Position numbers and translations under genes: made by a program. Below the pieces are notes generated by a model. The model saw nothing but the letters and a program-made list of their open reading frames with translations, ran no database searches and had not been told where the DNA came from. From Aristolochia californica (taxonomy: Eukaryota; Streptophyta; Magnoliopsida; Piperales; Aristolochiaceae), in NCBI GenBank assembly GCA_029961685.1, contig JARWKL010000004.1, forward strand, positions 30,323,610-30,387,609: DNA of 64,000 nucleotides. The letters run 5' to 3'. Below are positions 26,186 to 40,455 of the stretch, in pieces (positions within the stretch are counted from its first letter, which is position 1; every line of letters begins with the position of its first letter).

Positions 26186-26231
<46 letters not shown>
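26186..26231. repeat. C homopolymer, 46 bp
   Basis: The longest C run in the window, at the same monomer position as the other runs. The proline-rich open frame that crosses it is an artefact of CCC codons. Confidence 0.9.
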
Positions 26232-26233
<2 letters not shown>

Positions 26234-26734
26234 TCCTCTTCCGAATATTGCAAAACCTAATATATAAAAAACTAAAAGAGTTTACAATCCTAAAAAATCT
26301 CAGATAATTTCTGGAAATATCTCTCTCACCATTTTTTCATTTCCATTTTGGATGTCAATTTTTTTTTTCAAATCCAAACTTGGGTTTTCACTCTCTCATT
26401 TTTCTTGTAAACAAAAAGAAAAGGCAAATAGATCACAAAAAAATGAAAAGTTTAGAGTTTATGTATGCAAAAAATATAAAACTATAATATATGTTAGTGA
26501 AGAAAATTATTTCACGTACTAAAATGAACACCAATGTTTTGTTATCCATGTTTGGGAAATTCCACTAGTACCACCCCGAAAAAGCTTGGTGGAATTTTAT
26601 AAGAATGAGATTTCTAAATGATCCTAACATGTTTTAAATGTGGTGGATATGCATGCCTAAGACATGTTGCAGATGCAAATGACCTAATGGACCAAAAATT
26701 TCAAGGGGTAGAAAAAATTAAATTCTCAAGTTAA

Positions 26735-26785
26735 CGTGCGGTGGGAGTCAACACTTATTGTGTGGGAGTCAAAACTCAGTTAAAA
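26735..26785. other. Deleted monomer
   Basis: The text jumps from GTGCGGTGGGA straight to GTCAACACTTATTG and then repeats GTGTGGGAGTCAAAACTC. The usual ATTTACCAG...TAGATCATC...GATCGATTAATG segment is missing, and landmark spacing falls to about 613 bp. Confidence 0.7.
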
Positions 26786-26787
26786 CA

Positions 26788-26789
<2 letters not shown>

Positions 26790-26832
<43 letters not shown>
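26790..26832. repeat. C homopolymer, 43 bp
   Basis: Uninterrupted C run at the monomer C-rich site, next to the deletion described for 26,735-26,785. Confidence 0.9.
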
Positions 26833-26834
<2 letters not shown>

Positions 26835-29575
26835 TCCCTCTTCTGATGATTACAAAACCTTAAATATAAAAAAACTAAAGGAATTTACAATCCTTAAAAA
26901 TCATAGATACTTTTTGGAATTATCTCCCTAGCATTTGTGCATTTCCATTTTGGATGTTCAATTTTTTTTCAAATCCAAACTTGAGTTTTTACTCTCCCAT
27001 TTTTCTCTTAAAAAAAAAAGATAAGGCAAATAGATCACAAAAAAATGAAAATTTTAGAGCTTATATGTGCAAAAAATTGAAAACTATAATAAATGTAAGA
27101 GAAGAAAATTATTTCACCCACTAAAAATGAACACCAAAATTTTGTTATCCATGTTTGGGAAATTCCACTAGTACAACCACTAATAGCTTGGTGAAATTTT
27201 ATAAGAAAGAGATTTCTAATTGATCCTAACATGTTTTAAATGTGGTGGATATGCATGCCTGAAACATGTTGAAGATGCAAATAACCTAATGATCCAAAAA
27301 TCTCGAGGAGAATAAAAAATTAAATTCTCAAGTTGACTTGTCGTGGGATATTTACCTGAGCCAAACAAACCACTTTTTGCCTATTTTAAAAAAAGCGGAC
27401 CTAACAATCATAGATCATCGTAAATGTTTTGATCAATTAATGATGTGTAATGGCTATAATTTTGGTTAGAACTGACTTATGGTTTGGGAGTCAACACTCA
27501 GGTAAAAATGCCTCACCCCCCTCCCCCCTCTCACCTCTTCCAAACATTTCAAAAACAAATATATCAAAAACTAAAAGAGTTTAAAATCTTTAAAAATCAC
27601 AGATACTTTTTGGAATTATCTCTCTCAGTATTTTTGCATTTCCAATTTGGATGTTCAATTTTTTTTTAAATCCAAACTTGACTTTTCACTCTCCTGTTTT
27701 TCTCGTAATAAAAAGACAAGGCGAATAGATCACAAGAATATGAAAATTTTAGAGTTTATGTCTGCAAAAAATTGAAAACTATAATAAATGTAAGTGAAGA
27801 AAATTATTTCACGCACTAAAAATGAACACCAAAGTTTTGTTATCCGTGTTTGGGAAATTCCAATAGTACAACCTGTAATAGTTTGGTGGAATTTTATAAG
27901 AAAGAGATTTCTAGTTGATCCTAACATGTTTTAAATGTGGTGGATAGCCATGCCGGAAACATGTTGAAGATGAAAATGACCTAATGGTCCAAAAATTTCA
28001 AAGAGAAGAAAAAATAAATTCCCAAGTTAACATGCGGTGGGATATTTACCAGAGCCAAACAACCCACTTTTTGCTTATTTTTCAAAAAGAGGACCTAACA
28101 ATCATAGATCATCGTAAATGTTTTGATCGATTAATGATGTAAAATGGCTATAATTTTGGATAGAAATGACTTATGGTTTCGGAGTCAAACCTCAGTTTAA
28201 AATGCCTCGCCCCTCCCCTCTTCCGATGATTGCAAAACCTAATTAATAAAAAACTGAAGGAGTTTACAATCCTTAAAAATCATAGAGACGTTTTGGAATT
28301 ACCTCTCTCATCATTTGACCATTTCCATTTTGGATGTTCAATTCTTTTTCAAACCCAAACCTGAGTTTTCACTCTCCCATTATTCTCGTAAAAAAAAAAG
28401 ATAAGGCAAATAGATCACAACAAAATGAAAATTTTAGTGTTTATGTATGCAAAAAATTGAAAACTATAATAAATGTAAGTGAAGAAAATTATTTCATGAA
28501 CTAGAAATGAACAACAAAGTTTTGTTATCCATGTTTGGGAAATTCCACTAGTACTATCCCTAATAGCTTGGTGGAATTTTATATGAAAAAGATTTCTAAC
28601 TTATCCGAACATGTTTTAAATGTGGTGGATATCTATGCCTGAAACATGTTGAAGATGCAAAAGACCTAATGATCTAAAAATTTCAAGGAGTATGAAAAAT
28701 TAAATTCTCAAGTTAACGTGCAGTGGAATATTTACCAGAGCCCAACAACCCACTTTTCGCCTTATTACAAAAAGCGGACCTCACAATCATAGATCATCGT
28801 AAATGTTTTGATCGATTAATGATGTGTAACGACTATAATTTTTTATAGAAATGACCTATGGTTTGGGAGTCAACACTAAGTTAAAAAATCCTCGCTGCCC
28901 CTTTTTTCGATGATTACAAATCTAATATATAAAAAACTAAAAGAGTTTAAAATCCTTAAAAATCACAGATACTTTTTGGAAATATCTCTGTCAGCATTTG
29001 TGCCTTTCCATTTTGGATGATCAATTTTCTTTCAAATCCAAACTTGAGTTTTCACACTCCCATTTTTCTAGTAAACAAAAAGATAAGGCAAATAGATCAC
29101 AACAAAATTAAAATTTTAGAGTTTATGTGTGCAAAAAATTAAAAATTACAATAAATGTAAGTGAAAAAAATTATTTAACACACTCAAAATGAACACCAAT
29201 GTTTTGTTATCCATGTTTGGGAAATTCCACTTGTACAACCCCTAATTCCTTGGTGGAATTTTATAAGAAAGAGATTTGTAATTGATACAAACATGTTTTA
29301 AATGTGGTGGATAAGCATTCATGAAATATGTTGAAGGTTCAGATGATGTAATGATCCAAAATTTTCAAGGAGAAGAAAAAAGGATATTCTCAAGTTAACG
29401 TGCGGTGGTATATTTACCAGAGCGAAACAACCCTCTTCTAGCCTATTTTGCGAAAAGCGGACCGAACAATCATAGATCATCATAAATGTTTTGATCTATT
29501 AATGACGTGTAAAGGCTATAATTTTTGTTTGAAATGACTTATGGTTTGGGAGTCAACACTCAGCCAAAAATGCCT

Positions 29576-29596
29576 CCCCCCCCCCCCCCCCCCCCC
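29576..29596. repeat. C homopolymer, 21 bp
   Basis: C run at the standard monomer position after AAAAATGCCT. Confidence 0.9.
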
Positions 29597-29869
29597 TCTT
29601 CCAATGATTGCAAAACCAAATATATTAAAAACTTAAAGAGTTTAAATTCCTTAAAAATTACAGATACTTTTTGGAATTTTTTCTCTCAACATTTGTGCAT
29701 TTCCATTTTCGATGTTCAATTTTTTTTAATTCCAAATTGCGTTTTCACTCTACAATTTTTTTCGTAAACAAAAAGGAAAGGCAAATAGATCACAACAAAA
29801 TAAAAATTTTAGAGTTTATGTATGCAAATAATTGAAAACTATAATAAATGTAAGTAAAGAAAATTATTT

Positions 29870-29890
29870 CACGCACTAATAGCTTGGTGG
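29870..29890. other. Monomer with a roughly 60-bp deletion
   Basis: CACGCACTA joins ATAGCTTGG directly, losing the usual AAAATGAACACC...ACAACCCCTA segment. CTA at both ends suggests a microhomology deletion. Confidence 0.7.
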
Positions 29891-30744
29891 AATTTTATAA
29901 GAAAGAGATTTCTAATTGATTCTAACATGTTTTAAATATGGTGGATATGCATGCCTGAAACATGTTGAAGATGCAAATGACCTAATGATCGAAAAAATTC
30001 AAGGAGAATAAAAAATTAAATTCTCAAGTTAACGTGCGGTGGAATATTTACCTGAGCCAAACAACTCACTTTTTGCCTATTTTACAAAAAGTGGACCTAA
30101 AGATCATTGATCATTGTAAATGTTTAGATCGATTAATGATTTGTAACGGCTATAATTTTTGTTAGAAATGACTTATGGTTTGGGAGTCAACACTCAGTAA
30201 AAATGCCTCACCTCCCACTCTTCCGATGATTCCAAAACCTAAGATATAAAAAACTAAAAGAGTTTACCATTCTTAAAAATCACAGATAATTTTAGGAAAT
30301 ATCTCTCTCAGAATTTGTGCATTTCCATTTTGGATGTTCAATTTTTTTTCATATCCAAACTTGAGTTTTGACTCTCCCATTGTTCTCGTTAACAAAAAGA
30401 TAAGGCAAATAGATCACAACAAAATGAAAATTTTTAAGTTTATGTTTGCAAAAAAATTGAAAACAATAATAAATGTAAGTGATGAAAATTATTTCACGCA
30501 CTAAAAATGAACACCAAAGTTTTGTTAGCCACGTTTGGGAAATTCCACAAGTACAACCCCAAATAGCTAGGTGGAATTTTGTAAGAAAGAGATTTCTAAT
30601 TGATCCTAACATGTTTTCAATGTGGTAGATATGCATGCCAGAAACATGTTGAAGATGCAAATGACTTAATGATCCAAAAATTTCGAGTAGAAAAAAAATT
30701 AAACTCTCAAGCTAACGTGCGGTGGGATATTTACTAGAGCTAAA

Positions 30745-30835
30745 CAACCCACTTTTTACCTATTTTACAAAAAAGCGGACCTAACAAGCCACTTTTTACC
30801 TATTTTACAAAAAAACGGACCTAATAATCATAGAT
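30745..30835. repeat. Local tandem duplication of about 40 bp inside a monomer
   Basis: The phrase CCACTTTTTACCTATTTTAC with its GGACCTAA tail occurs twice in a row. This explains the long 724-bp landmark spacing here. Confidence 0.75.
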
Positions 30836-32264
30836 CATCGTAAATGTTTTCATTGATTAATGATTTGTAACTACTATAATTTTTGTTAGAAATTACTTAT
30901 GGTTTCAGAGTCAACATTCAGTTACAAATGCCTCGCCTTAATATATTAAAAACTAAAATAGTTTACAATCCATAAAAATCAAAGATACGTTTTGGAATTA
31001 TCTCTCTCAACATTTGTGCATTTCCATTTTGGATGTTAACTTTATTTTCAAATCCAAACTTGAGTTTTCACTCTCCCTTTTTTCTCGTAAACAATAAATT
31101 AAGGCCAATAGATTACAACAAAATGAAAATTTTAGAGTTTATGTGGGCAAAAAATTGAAAACTATAATAAATGTAAGTGAAGAAAATTATTTCTCACACT
31201 AAAAATGAACACCAAATTTTTTCTATCCATGTTTGGGAAATTCCACTAGTACAACCCCTAATAGCCTGGTGGAATTTTATAAGAAAGAGATTTCTAATTG
31301 ATCCGAACATGTTTTAAATGTGGTGGATATGCATTCCTGAAACATGTTGAAGATGCAAATGACATAATGATCCAAAAATTTTGAGTAAGAAAAATTAAAT
31401 TCTCAAGTTAACGTGTAGTGGGATATTTACCAGAGCGAAACAACCCACTTTTTGCATATTACAAAAAGCGGACCTAACGATAATAGATCATCGTAAATGT
31501 TTTGAATGAATAATGATGTGTAACGGCTATAATGTTTTTTAGAAATGATTTATGGTTTAGGAATCTACACTCAGTTAAAAAAGCCTCGCCCCACCCTTTC
31601 CGATGATTGCAAAACCTAATATATAAAAACCTAAAAGAGTTTAAGATCCTTAAATATCACAGATACATTTTTGAATGATCACGCACAGAATTTTTGCATT
31701 TCCATTTTGGATGTTCAATTATTTTTCAAATCCAAACTTGAGATTTCACTCCCATTTTTCTCGTAAATAAAAATATATGGCAAATAGATCACAAAAAAAT
31801 AAAATTTTTTTTGAGTTTATGTATGCAAAAATTTTAAAACTATAATAAATGTAAGTGAAGAAAATTATTTCACACACTAAAAATGAACACCAAAGTTTTG
31901 TTATCCATGTTTGAGAAATTCCACTAGTACAACCCCTAATAGCTTGGTGGAATTTTATAAGAAAGAGATTTCTAATATATCCTAAAATGTTTTAAATATG
32001 GATTTGCATACCAAAAACATGTTGAAGATGCAAATGACCGATTGATCTAAAAATTTCAAAGAGGAAAAAAAATTAAATTCTCAAGTTAACGTGCAGTGGG
32101 ATATTTACTAGAGCCAAACAACCACTTCTTGCCTATTTACAAAAAATAGACCTAACAACCATAGATCATCATAAATGTTTTGATCAATTATTGATGTGTA
32201 ACGGCTATAATTTTTGTTAGAAATGACTTATGGTTTGGGAGTCAACACTCCGTTAAAAATGCCT

Positions 32265-32266
<2 letters not shown>

Positions 32267-32294
<28 letters not shown>
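32267..32294. repeat. C homopolymer, 28 bp
   Basis: C run at the standard monomer position, followed by TTTCCAATGATT. Confidence 0.9.
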
Positions 32295-32295
<1 letters not shown>

Positions 32296-35200
32296 TTCCA
32301 ATGATTTTAAAACCTAATAAATAAAAATTTAAAAGAGTTTAAAATCCTTAAAAATCTCATATACATTTTGAAATTATCTCTCACAGCATTTGTGTATTTC
32401 CATTTTTTATGTTCAATTATTTTTCAAATCCAAAATTGAGTTTTCACTCTCCTTTTTTTTCATAAATAAAAAGAGAAGGCAAATAGATCACAATAAAATG
32501 AAAATTTTAGAGTATATGTATGCAAAAAAATGAAAACTATAATAAATGCAAGTGAAGAAAATTATTTCACACACTAAAAATGAACACCAAAGTTTTATTA
32601 TCCATGTTTGGGAAATTCCACTAGTCCAACCCTTAATAGCTTGGTGGAATTTTATGAGAAAGATATTTCTAATTGATCGTAACATGTTTTAAATATGGAT
32701 ATGCATGCCAGAAACATGTTGAAGATGCATGTAACCTAATGATCCTAAAATTCCAAGCAGTAAGAAAAATTAAGTTCTCAAGTTAACGTGCGGTGGGATA
32801 TTTACCAGACGAAACAACCCACTTTTTGCCTATTTACAAAAAGCGAACCTAACAATCATATATCATCTTAAATTGTTTTGATTGATTAATGATGTGTAAC
32901 GACTTTAATTTTTGTTAGAAATGACTTATGGTTTGGGAGTCTACACTCAGTTAAAAATGTCTCACCCCACCTTTTTCGATGATTGCAAAACCTAATATAT
33001 AAAAAACTAAAAGAGTTTACAATCCTTAAAAAGCACAGATACATTTTGGAATGATCACTCAAAGAATTTGTGCATTTCTATTTTGGATATTCAATTATTT
33101 TTCAAACCTATACTTGAGTTTTCACTCTCCCATTTTCTCGAAAATAAAAAGATATGGCAAATAGATGACAACAAAATGAAAATATTTGAGTTTAAGTAGG
33201 CAAAAAATTGAAAACTATAATAAATGTAAGTGAAGAAAATTATTTCACACACTAAAAATGAACACCAAAGTTTTGTTTTCCATATTTTGGAAATTTCACT
33301 AGTAAAACCCCTAAAACTTGGTGGAATTTTAAAAGAAAGGGATTTCTAATTGATCCTAACATGTTTTAAATATGGATTTGCTTGCCCGAAACATGTTGAA
33401 GACGCAATTGAACTAAAGATCCAAAAATTTCATGGAGCAAGAAAAATTAAATTCTCAAGTTAACGTGCGGTGGGATATTTACCACTGCCAAACAACCACT
33501 TTTTGCCTATTTAAAAAAAGTGGACCTAACTATCATATATCATCATAAATTTTTTGATCGATTAATGATGTCTAATGACTATAATTTTTGTTAGAAATGA
33601 CTGATGGTTTGGGAGTCAACACTCAGTTAAAAAAGCCTTGCCCCCCTTTTTCCGATGATTGCAAAACCTAATATATAAAAAATTAAAATAGTTTCCAATC
33701 CTTAAAATTCGCAGATACTTTTTAGAATTATTTCTCTCAGCATTTGTGCATTTCCATTTTGGATGTTCAATTATTTTTAAAATCCAAACATGAATTTTCA
33801 CTATCCAATTTTTCTCGTAAACAAATAGATAAGACAAATAGATCACAATAAAATGAAAATTTTAAAGTTTATGTATATAAAAAATTTAAAACTATTATAA
33901 AATTAAGTTCAAAAATTTATATCAGAAACTAAAAATGTACACCAAAGTTTTGTTATCCATGTTTGGGTAATTCCACTAGTACAACCCCTATTAACTTTGT
34001 GGAATTTTAGAAGAAAGAGATTTGTATTTGATCCTAACATGTTTTAAATATGGATATGCATGTCTGGAACATGTTGAAGTTACAAATTACCTAATGATCC
34101 AAAAATTTCAGGGGGTAGGAAAAATTAAATTCTCAAGTTAACATGCGGTGGGATATTTCCCAGAGCCAAACAACCACTTTTTGCCAATTTTCAAAAAGTG
34201 GACCAAACAATCATAGATCATTGTAAATGTTTTCTTCGATTAATGATGTGTAACGGCTATAATTTTTGTTAGAAATAACATATGGTTTGGGAGTGAACAC
34301 TCAGTTAAAATTGCTTTGCCGCCCTTTTTCGATGATTGCAAAACCTAATATATAAAAACTTAAAAGAGTTTACAATCCTTAAAAATTGCAGATACTTTTT
34401 GGAATTATCTCCCTCAACATTTGTGTATTTCCATTTTGGATGTTCAATTATTTTTCAAATCCAAACTTGACTTTTCACTCTCCCATTTTTCTCGTAACCA
34501 AAAAGATCAAACATATAGATCACAATAAAATAAAAAATTTAGAGTTTATGTATGAAAAAAAATAAAAATATAATAAATGTAAGTATAGAAAATTATTTCA
34601 CGAACTAAAAAAGAACACCAAAGTTTTGTTATCCATGTTTGGGAAATTCCACTAGTACAACCCCTAATAGCTTGGTAGAATTTGATAAGAAAGAGATTTC
34701 TAATTGATCCTAACATGTATTAAATATGGATATGCATGCCTGAAACATGTTTAAGATGCAAATGACCTAATGATCCAAAAATTTCAAGGAGTAGGAAAAA
34801 TTAAATTCTCAAGTTAACGTGCAGTGGGATATTTACCAGAGCCAAACAACCCACCTTTTTCCTATTTACGAAAAGTGGACCTTACAATAATAGATTATCG
34901 TAAATATGTTGATCGATTAATAAATTGTAACGGATATAATTTTTGTTAGAAATGACTTATGGTTTGGGAGTCAACATTTAGTCAAAAATGCCTGGCCCCC
35001 CTTTTTCGATGATTGGAAAACCTTATATATAAAAAACTTAAATATTTTTAAATCCCTAAGAATCACAGATACTTTTTGGAGTTATCTATCTCAGAATTTG
35101 TGCGTTTCCATTTATGTTGTTAATTTTTTTTTCAAATCCAAACTTGTGTTTTCATTCTCCCATTTTACTTGTAAACAAAATGAAAAGGCAAATTGATCAC

Positions 35201-37034
35201 AACAAAAAGAAAATTTTAGAGTTTATGAACATAAAAAATAGAAAACTATAATAAATGTAAGTGAATAAAATTATTTCACGCACTAAAAATGAACACAAAA
35301 GTTTTGTTTTCCAAGTTTGAGAAATTCCACTAGTACAACCCATAATAGTTTGGTGGAATTTTATAAAAACGAGATTTCCAATTGATCCTAACATGTTTTA
35401 AATATGGATATTCATACTTGAAACATGTTGAAGATGCAAATGACCTAATGATTCTGAAATTTTCAAGGAGTAGGAAAAATTAAATTCTCAAGTTAATGTG
35501 CGGTGGGATATTTATCAGAGCCAAACAACCCACTTTTTCCCTATTTACAAAAAGCGGACCAAACAATCGTAGATCATCATAAATGTTTTGATCAATCAAT
35601 GATGTGTAACGGCTGTAATTTTTATTAGAAATGACTTATGGTTTGGGAGTCAACACCTAATTAAAAATGTTTTGCCCCCCCTTTTCCGATGATTGCAAAA
35701 CCTTATATAATATAAACTAAAAGAGTTTACAATCCTTAAAAATCACATATACATTTTGGAATTATCATCTATCTCAGCATTTGTGCATTTCCATTTTGGA
35801 TGTTCGATTATTTTTCAAATCCAAAATTGAGTTTTCACTCTCCCATTTTTCTCGTAAACAAAAAGATTAGGCAAATAGATCACAACAAAATGAAAATTTT
35901 AGAATTCATTGTTGCAAAATTTTGAAAACTATAATAAATGTAAGTGAAGAAAATTATAGCACGCACTAAAAATGAACACCAAAGTTTTGTTATCCAAGTT
36001 TGGGAAATTCCATTAGTACAACCCCTAATAGTTTGGTGAAATTTTATAAGAAAGAGATATTTAATTGATCCTAACATGTTTTAAGTATGGATATGCATGC
36101 CTAAAACATGTTGAAGATGCAAATGACCTAATGGTCAAAAAATTTCAAAGAGTAAGAAAATTATATTCTCAAGTTAATGTGCGGTGTGATATTTCCCAGA
36201 GCCAAACAACCTACTTTTTGCCAATTTACAAAAAGCAGACCTAATAATCGTAGATCACTATAAAATTTAGAATCGATTAATATTGTGTAACGACTATAAT
36301 TTTTTTTAGAAAGTACTTATGGTTTGGGAGTCAATACTCAGTTAAAAATGCCTTGCAGCCCTTTTCCGATGATTGCAATACCTAATATATAAAAAATTAA
36401 AAGAGTTTAAAATCCTTTAAAATTGTAGATACTTTTTGGAATTATCTCTCTCAGAATTTTTGCATTTCCATTTTGGATGTTCAGTTATTTTTCAAATCCA
36501 TACTTGAGTTTTCACTCTCCCATTTTTCTCATAAACAAAAAGATAAGGCAAATAGATCACAAAAAAATGAAAATTTTAGAGTTTATGTATACAAAAAATT
36601 GAAAACTATCATAAATGTAAGTGAAGAAAATTATTTCACAAACTAAAAATGAACACCAAAGTTTTGTTATCCATGTTTGGGAAATTCCACTAGTACAACC
36701 CCTACTAGCTTGGTGGAATTTTGGAAGAAAGAGATTTGTATTTGATCCTAACATGTTTTAAATATGGATATGCGTGTCTGGAACATGTTGAAGTTGGAAA
36801 AGACCTAATGATCCAAAAATTTCAGGGAGTAGGAAAAATTAAATTCTCAAGTTAACGTGCGGTGGGATATTTACCTGAGCCAAACAACCCACTTTCTGCC
36901 TATTTAAAAAAAGCTGACCTAACAATCATAGATCATTGAAAATGTTTTGATTGATTAATGCTATGTAACGGCTATAATTTTTCGTTAAAAATTACTTATG
37001 GTTCGGGAGTCTACACTCAGTTAAAAATGCCTCA

Positions 37035-37410
37035 ACCCCCCTTTTTCGATGATTGCAAAACGTAATATATAAAAAACTAAAGGAGTTTATAATCACAGAT
37101 ACATTTTGGAATTATCTCTCTTAGCGTTTTTGCTTTTCTATTTTGGATGTTCAATTAATTTTCAAATCCAAACTTGAGTTTTCACTCTCCCAATTTTCTT
37201 GTAAACAAATAAGATAAGGCAAAACCCTCCCCCCTCCCCCTTTTCCGATTATTGCAAAACCTAATATATAAAAACTTAAAAGAGTTTAAAATCCTTGAAA
37301 ATCACATATACTTTTTGGAATTATCTATCTCATCATTTGTTCATTTCCATTTTAGATGTTAATTTTTTTTTCAAATCCAAACATGAGTTTTCGCTCTCCC
37401 TTTTTTCTCG
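37035..37410. repeat. Partial monomer duplication (about 190 bp repeated)
   Basis: After GATAAGGCAAA at about 37,222 the sequence jumps back to the C-rich site (CCCTCCCCCCTCCCCC) and repeats the block that started near 37,035. Landmark spacing rises to about 877 bp. Confidence 0.75.
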
Positions 37411-38564
37411 TCAACAATAAGATAAGGAAAAATAGATCACAAAAAAATGAAAATTTCAGAGTTTAAGTAAGCAAAAAAAGTAAAACTATAATAAATGTAA
37501 GTGAAGAAAATTATTTCACGCACTAAAAATGAACACCAAAGTTTTGTTCTCCATGTTTGGAAAATTCCACTAGTACAACCCCTAATAGCTTGGTGGAATT
37601 TTATAAGAAAGAGATTTCTAATTGATCCTAATATGTTTTAAATATGGATATTCATGCCTGAAACATGTTGAAGATGCAAATGACCTAATGATCCAAAAAT
37701 TTCACGGAGTTAGAAAAATTAAATTCTCAAGTTAACGTGTGGTGTGATATTTACCAGAGCGAAACAACCCACTTTTTGCCTATTTACAAAAAGCGGACCT
37801 AACAATCATATATCATCTTAAATGTTTGATCGATTACTGACGTGTAACGATTATAATTTTTTTTAGAAATGACTAATGGTTTGGGAGTTTACACTCAGTT
37901 AAAAATGCCTCACCCCCACCTTTTCTGATAATTGCAAAACCTAATATATAAAAAACTAAAAGAGTTTACAATCCTTAAAAATCTCATATACATTTTTAAA
38001 TGATCTCTCACAGCATCTGTGCATTTCAATTTTGGATGTTCAATTATTTTTCAAATCCAAACTTGAGTTTTCACTCTCCCATTTTTCACGTAAATAAAAA
38101 GATAAGGCAAAGAGATCACAAAAAAATTAAAATATTTGATTTTATGTATGAAAAAAATTGAAAACTATAATAAATGTAAGTGGAAAAATCTATTTCACAC
38201 ACTAAAAATGAACACCAAATTTTTGTTATCCATATATGGGAAATTCCACTAGTACAACCCATAATAGCTTGGTGGAATTTTATAAAAAAGAGATTTCTAA
38301 TTGATCCTAACGTCCTTTAACTATGGATTTGCATGCCTAAAACATATTGAAGATGCAAATGACTTAATGATCCAAAAATTTGGAGTAAGAAAAATTAAAT
38401 TCTCAAGTTATAGTGGTGGGATATTTACCAGAGCCAAACAACCCACTTTTTGCCTACTTACAAAAAGCGGACCTAACAATCATAGATCATAGTAAATGTT
38501 TTGATCGATTAATGAAGGGTAATGGCTATAATTTTTGTTAGAAATGACTTATGGTTTGCATTAT

Positions 38565-38565
<1 letters not shown>

Positions 38566-38602
<37 letters not shown>
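38566..38602. repeat. C homopolymer, 37 bp
   Basis: C run followed by one G and seven more C. It is followed by a damaged segment (to about 38,665) that lacks part of the usual monomer. Confidence 0.9.
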
Positions 38603-38603
<1 letters not shown>

Positions 38604-39799
38604 CCCCCCCTCCTTTTTCCGATGATTTCAAAATAAAACAAATTAAAAATTAAAAGAGTTTTTCACTCCCCCTTTCTTCACATAAACAAAAAGATAACGC
38701 AAATAGATCACAACAAAATGAAAATTTTAGAGTTTATGTATACAAAAATTTTAAAACTAAAATAAATGTTAGTGGAGAAAATTATTTCACGAACAAAATA
38801 TGAACACCAAAGTTTTGTTATCCATGTTTGGGAAATTCCACTAGTACAACCCCTACTAGCTTGGTGGAATTTTAGAAGAAAAAGATTTGTAATTGATGCT
38901 AACATGTTTTAAATATGGATATGCATGCCTGGAACATGTTGAAAAGGCAAATGATCTAATAATCCAAAAATTTAAAGGAGTACGAAAAATGAAATTTTCA
39001 AGTTAGTGTTGGGTGGGATATTTTCCAGTGCCAAACAACCCACTTTTTTGGCTATTTACAAAATGTGAACCTAACAATCATAGATCATCATAAATGTTTT
39101 GATCGATTAATGATGTGTAACGGCTATAGAGTTTGTTAGAAATGACTTATGGTTTGGGCATCTACACTCAATTAAAGATGACTCACCCCTCCTTTTCTGA
39201 TGATTGCAAAACCTACTGTATAAAAAACTAAAAGAGTTTACAAACCTTAAAAATCACAGATACATTTTGGAATTATCTCTCTCAGCATTTGTACATTTCC
39301 ATTATGGATGTTAAATTTTTTTTCAAATCCAAACTTGAGTTTTCACTCTTCCATTTTTCACATAAAGAAATAGACAAGGCAAATAGATCACAACAAATTG
39401 AAAATTTTAGAGTTTATGTATGCAAAAAATTGAAAGCTATAATAAATGTAAGTGAAGAATGTTATTTCACGCACTAAAAAGGAACACCAAAGTTTTGTTA
39501 TCCATGTTAGGAAAATTTCACTGGTACAACCTCTAATAGCTTGGTGGAATTTTATAAGAAAGAGATTTCTAATTGAGTTTAACATGTTTTAAATATGGAT
39601 ATGCATTCCTGAAACATGTTGAAGATGCAAATGACCTAATAATCTAAAGATGTGAAGGAGTAGGAAAAATTAAATTCTCAAGTTAACGTACGGTGGGATA
39701 TTTACCAGAGCCAAATAACCCACTTATTGCCTATTTACAAAAAGCGTACCTAACAATCATAGATCATTGTAAATGTTTTGATTGATTAATGTCGTGTAA

Positions 39800-39830
39800 T
39801 GGCTATAATGTTTTATAGATAATTTTTGGA
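39800..39830. other. Monomer lacking the C-rich site
   Basis: TATAATGTTTTATAG runs directly into ATAATTTTTGGAATTG. About 125 bp, including the ACTTATGG landmark and the C-rich site, are gone, so one landmark is missing between 39,145 and 40,376. Confidence 0.7.
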
Positions 39831-40420
39831 ATTGTCTATCTCAGCATTTGTGCATTTCCATTTTGGATGTTCAATTTTTTTTTTAAATACAAACATGAGT
39901 TTTCTCTCTCCCTTTTTTCTCGTAAACATAAAGATAAGGCAAATAGATCACAACAAAATGAAAAGATCAGATTTTATGTATGCAAAAAATTTAAAACTAT
40001 AATAAATGTAAGTGAAAAAATTTATTTCACACACTAAAAATGAACACCAAAGTTTTGTTATCCATGTTTGGGAAATTCCACTAGTACAACCCCTAATAAC
40101 TCAGTGGAATTTTATAAGAAAGAGAGTTCTAACTGATCCTAGCTTGTTTTAAATATGGATATGCATGCCGAAAACATGTTGAAGATGCAAATGATCTAAT
40201 GATCCAAAAAATTCAAGAAGTAGGAAAAATTAAATTCACAAGTTAATGGGTGGTGGAATATTTATATGAGCCAAACAACCCACTTTTTGCCTAATTACAA
40301 AAAGCGGACCTAACAATCATAGTAAATATTTTGACCAATTAATGATGTGTAATGACTATAATTTTTGTTAGAAATTACTTATGGTTTGGGAGTCAACACT
40401 CAATTAAACAATCCTCGACC

Positions 40421-40421
<1 letters not shown>

Positions 40422-40455
<34 letters not shown>
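40422..40455. repeat. C homopolymer, 34 bp
   Basis: C run at the standard monomer position, followed by TATTATGATAGC. Confidence 0.9.

Noticed and set aside
26125..26307. Proline-rich small protein
   Set aside because: The proline run is only the 46-bp C homopolymer read as CCC codons.
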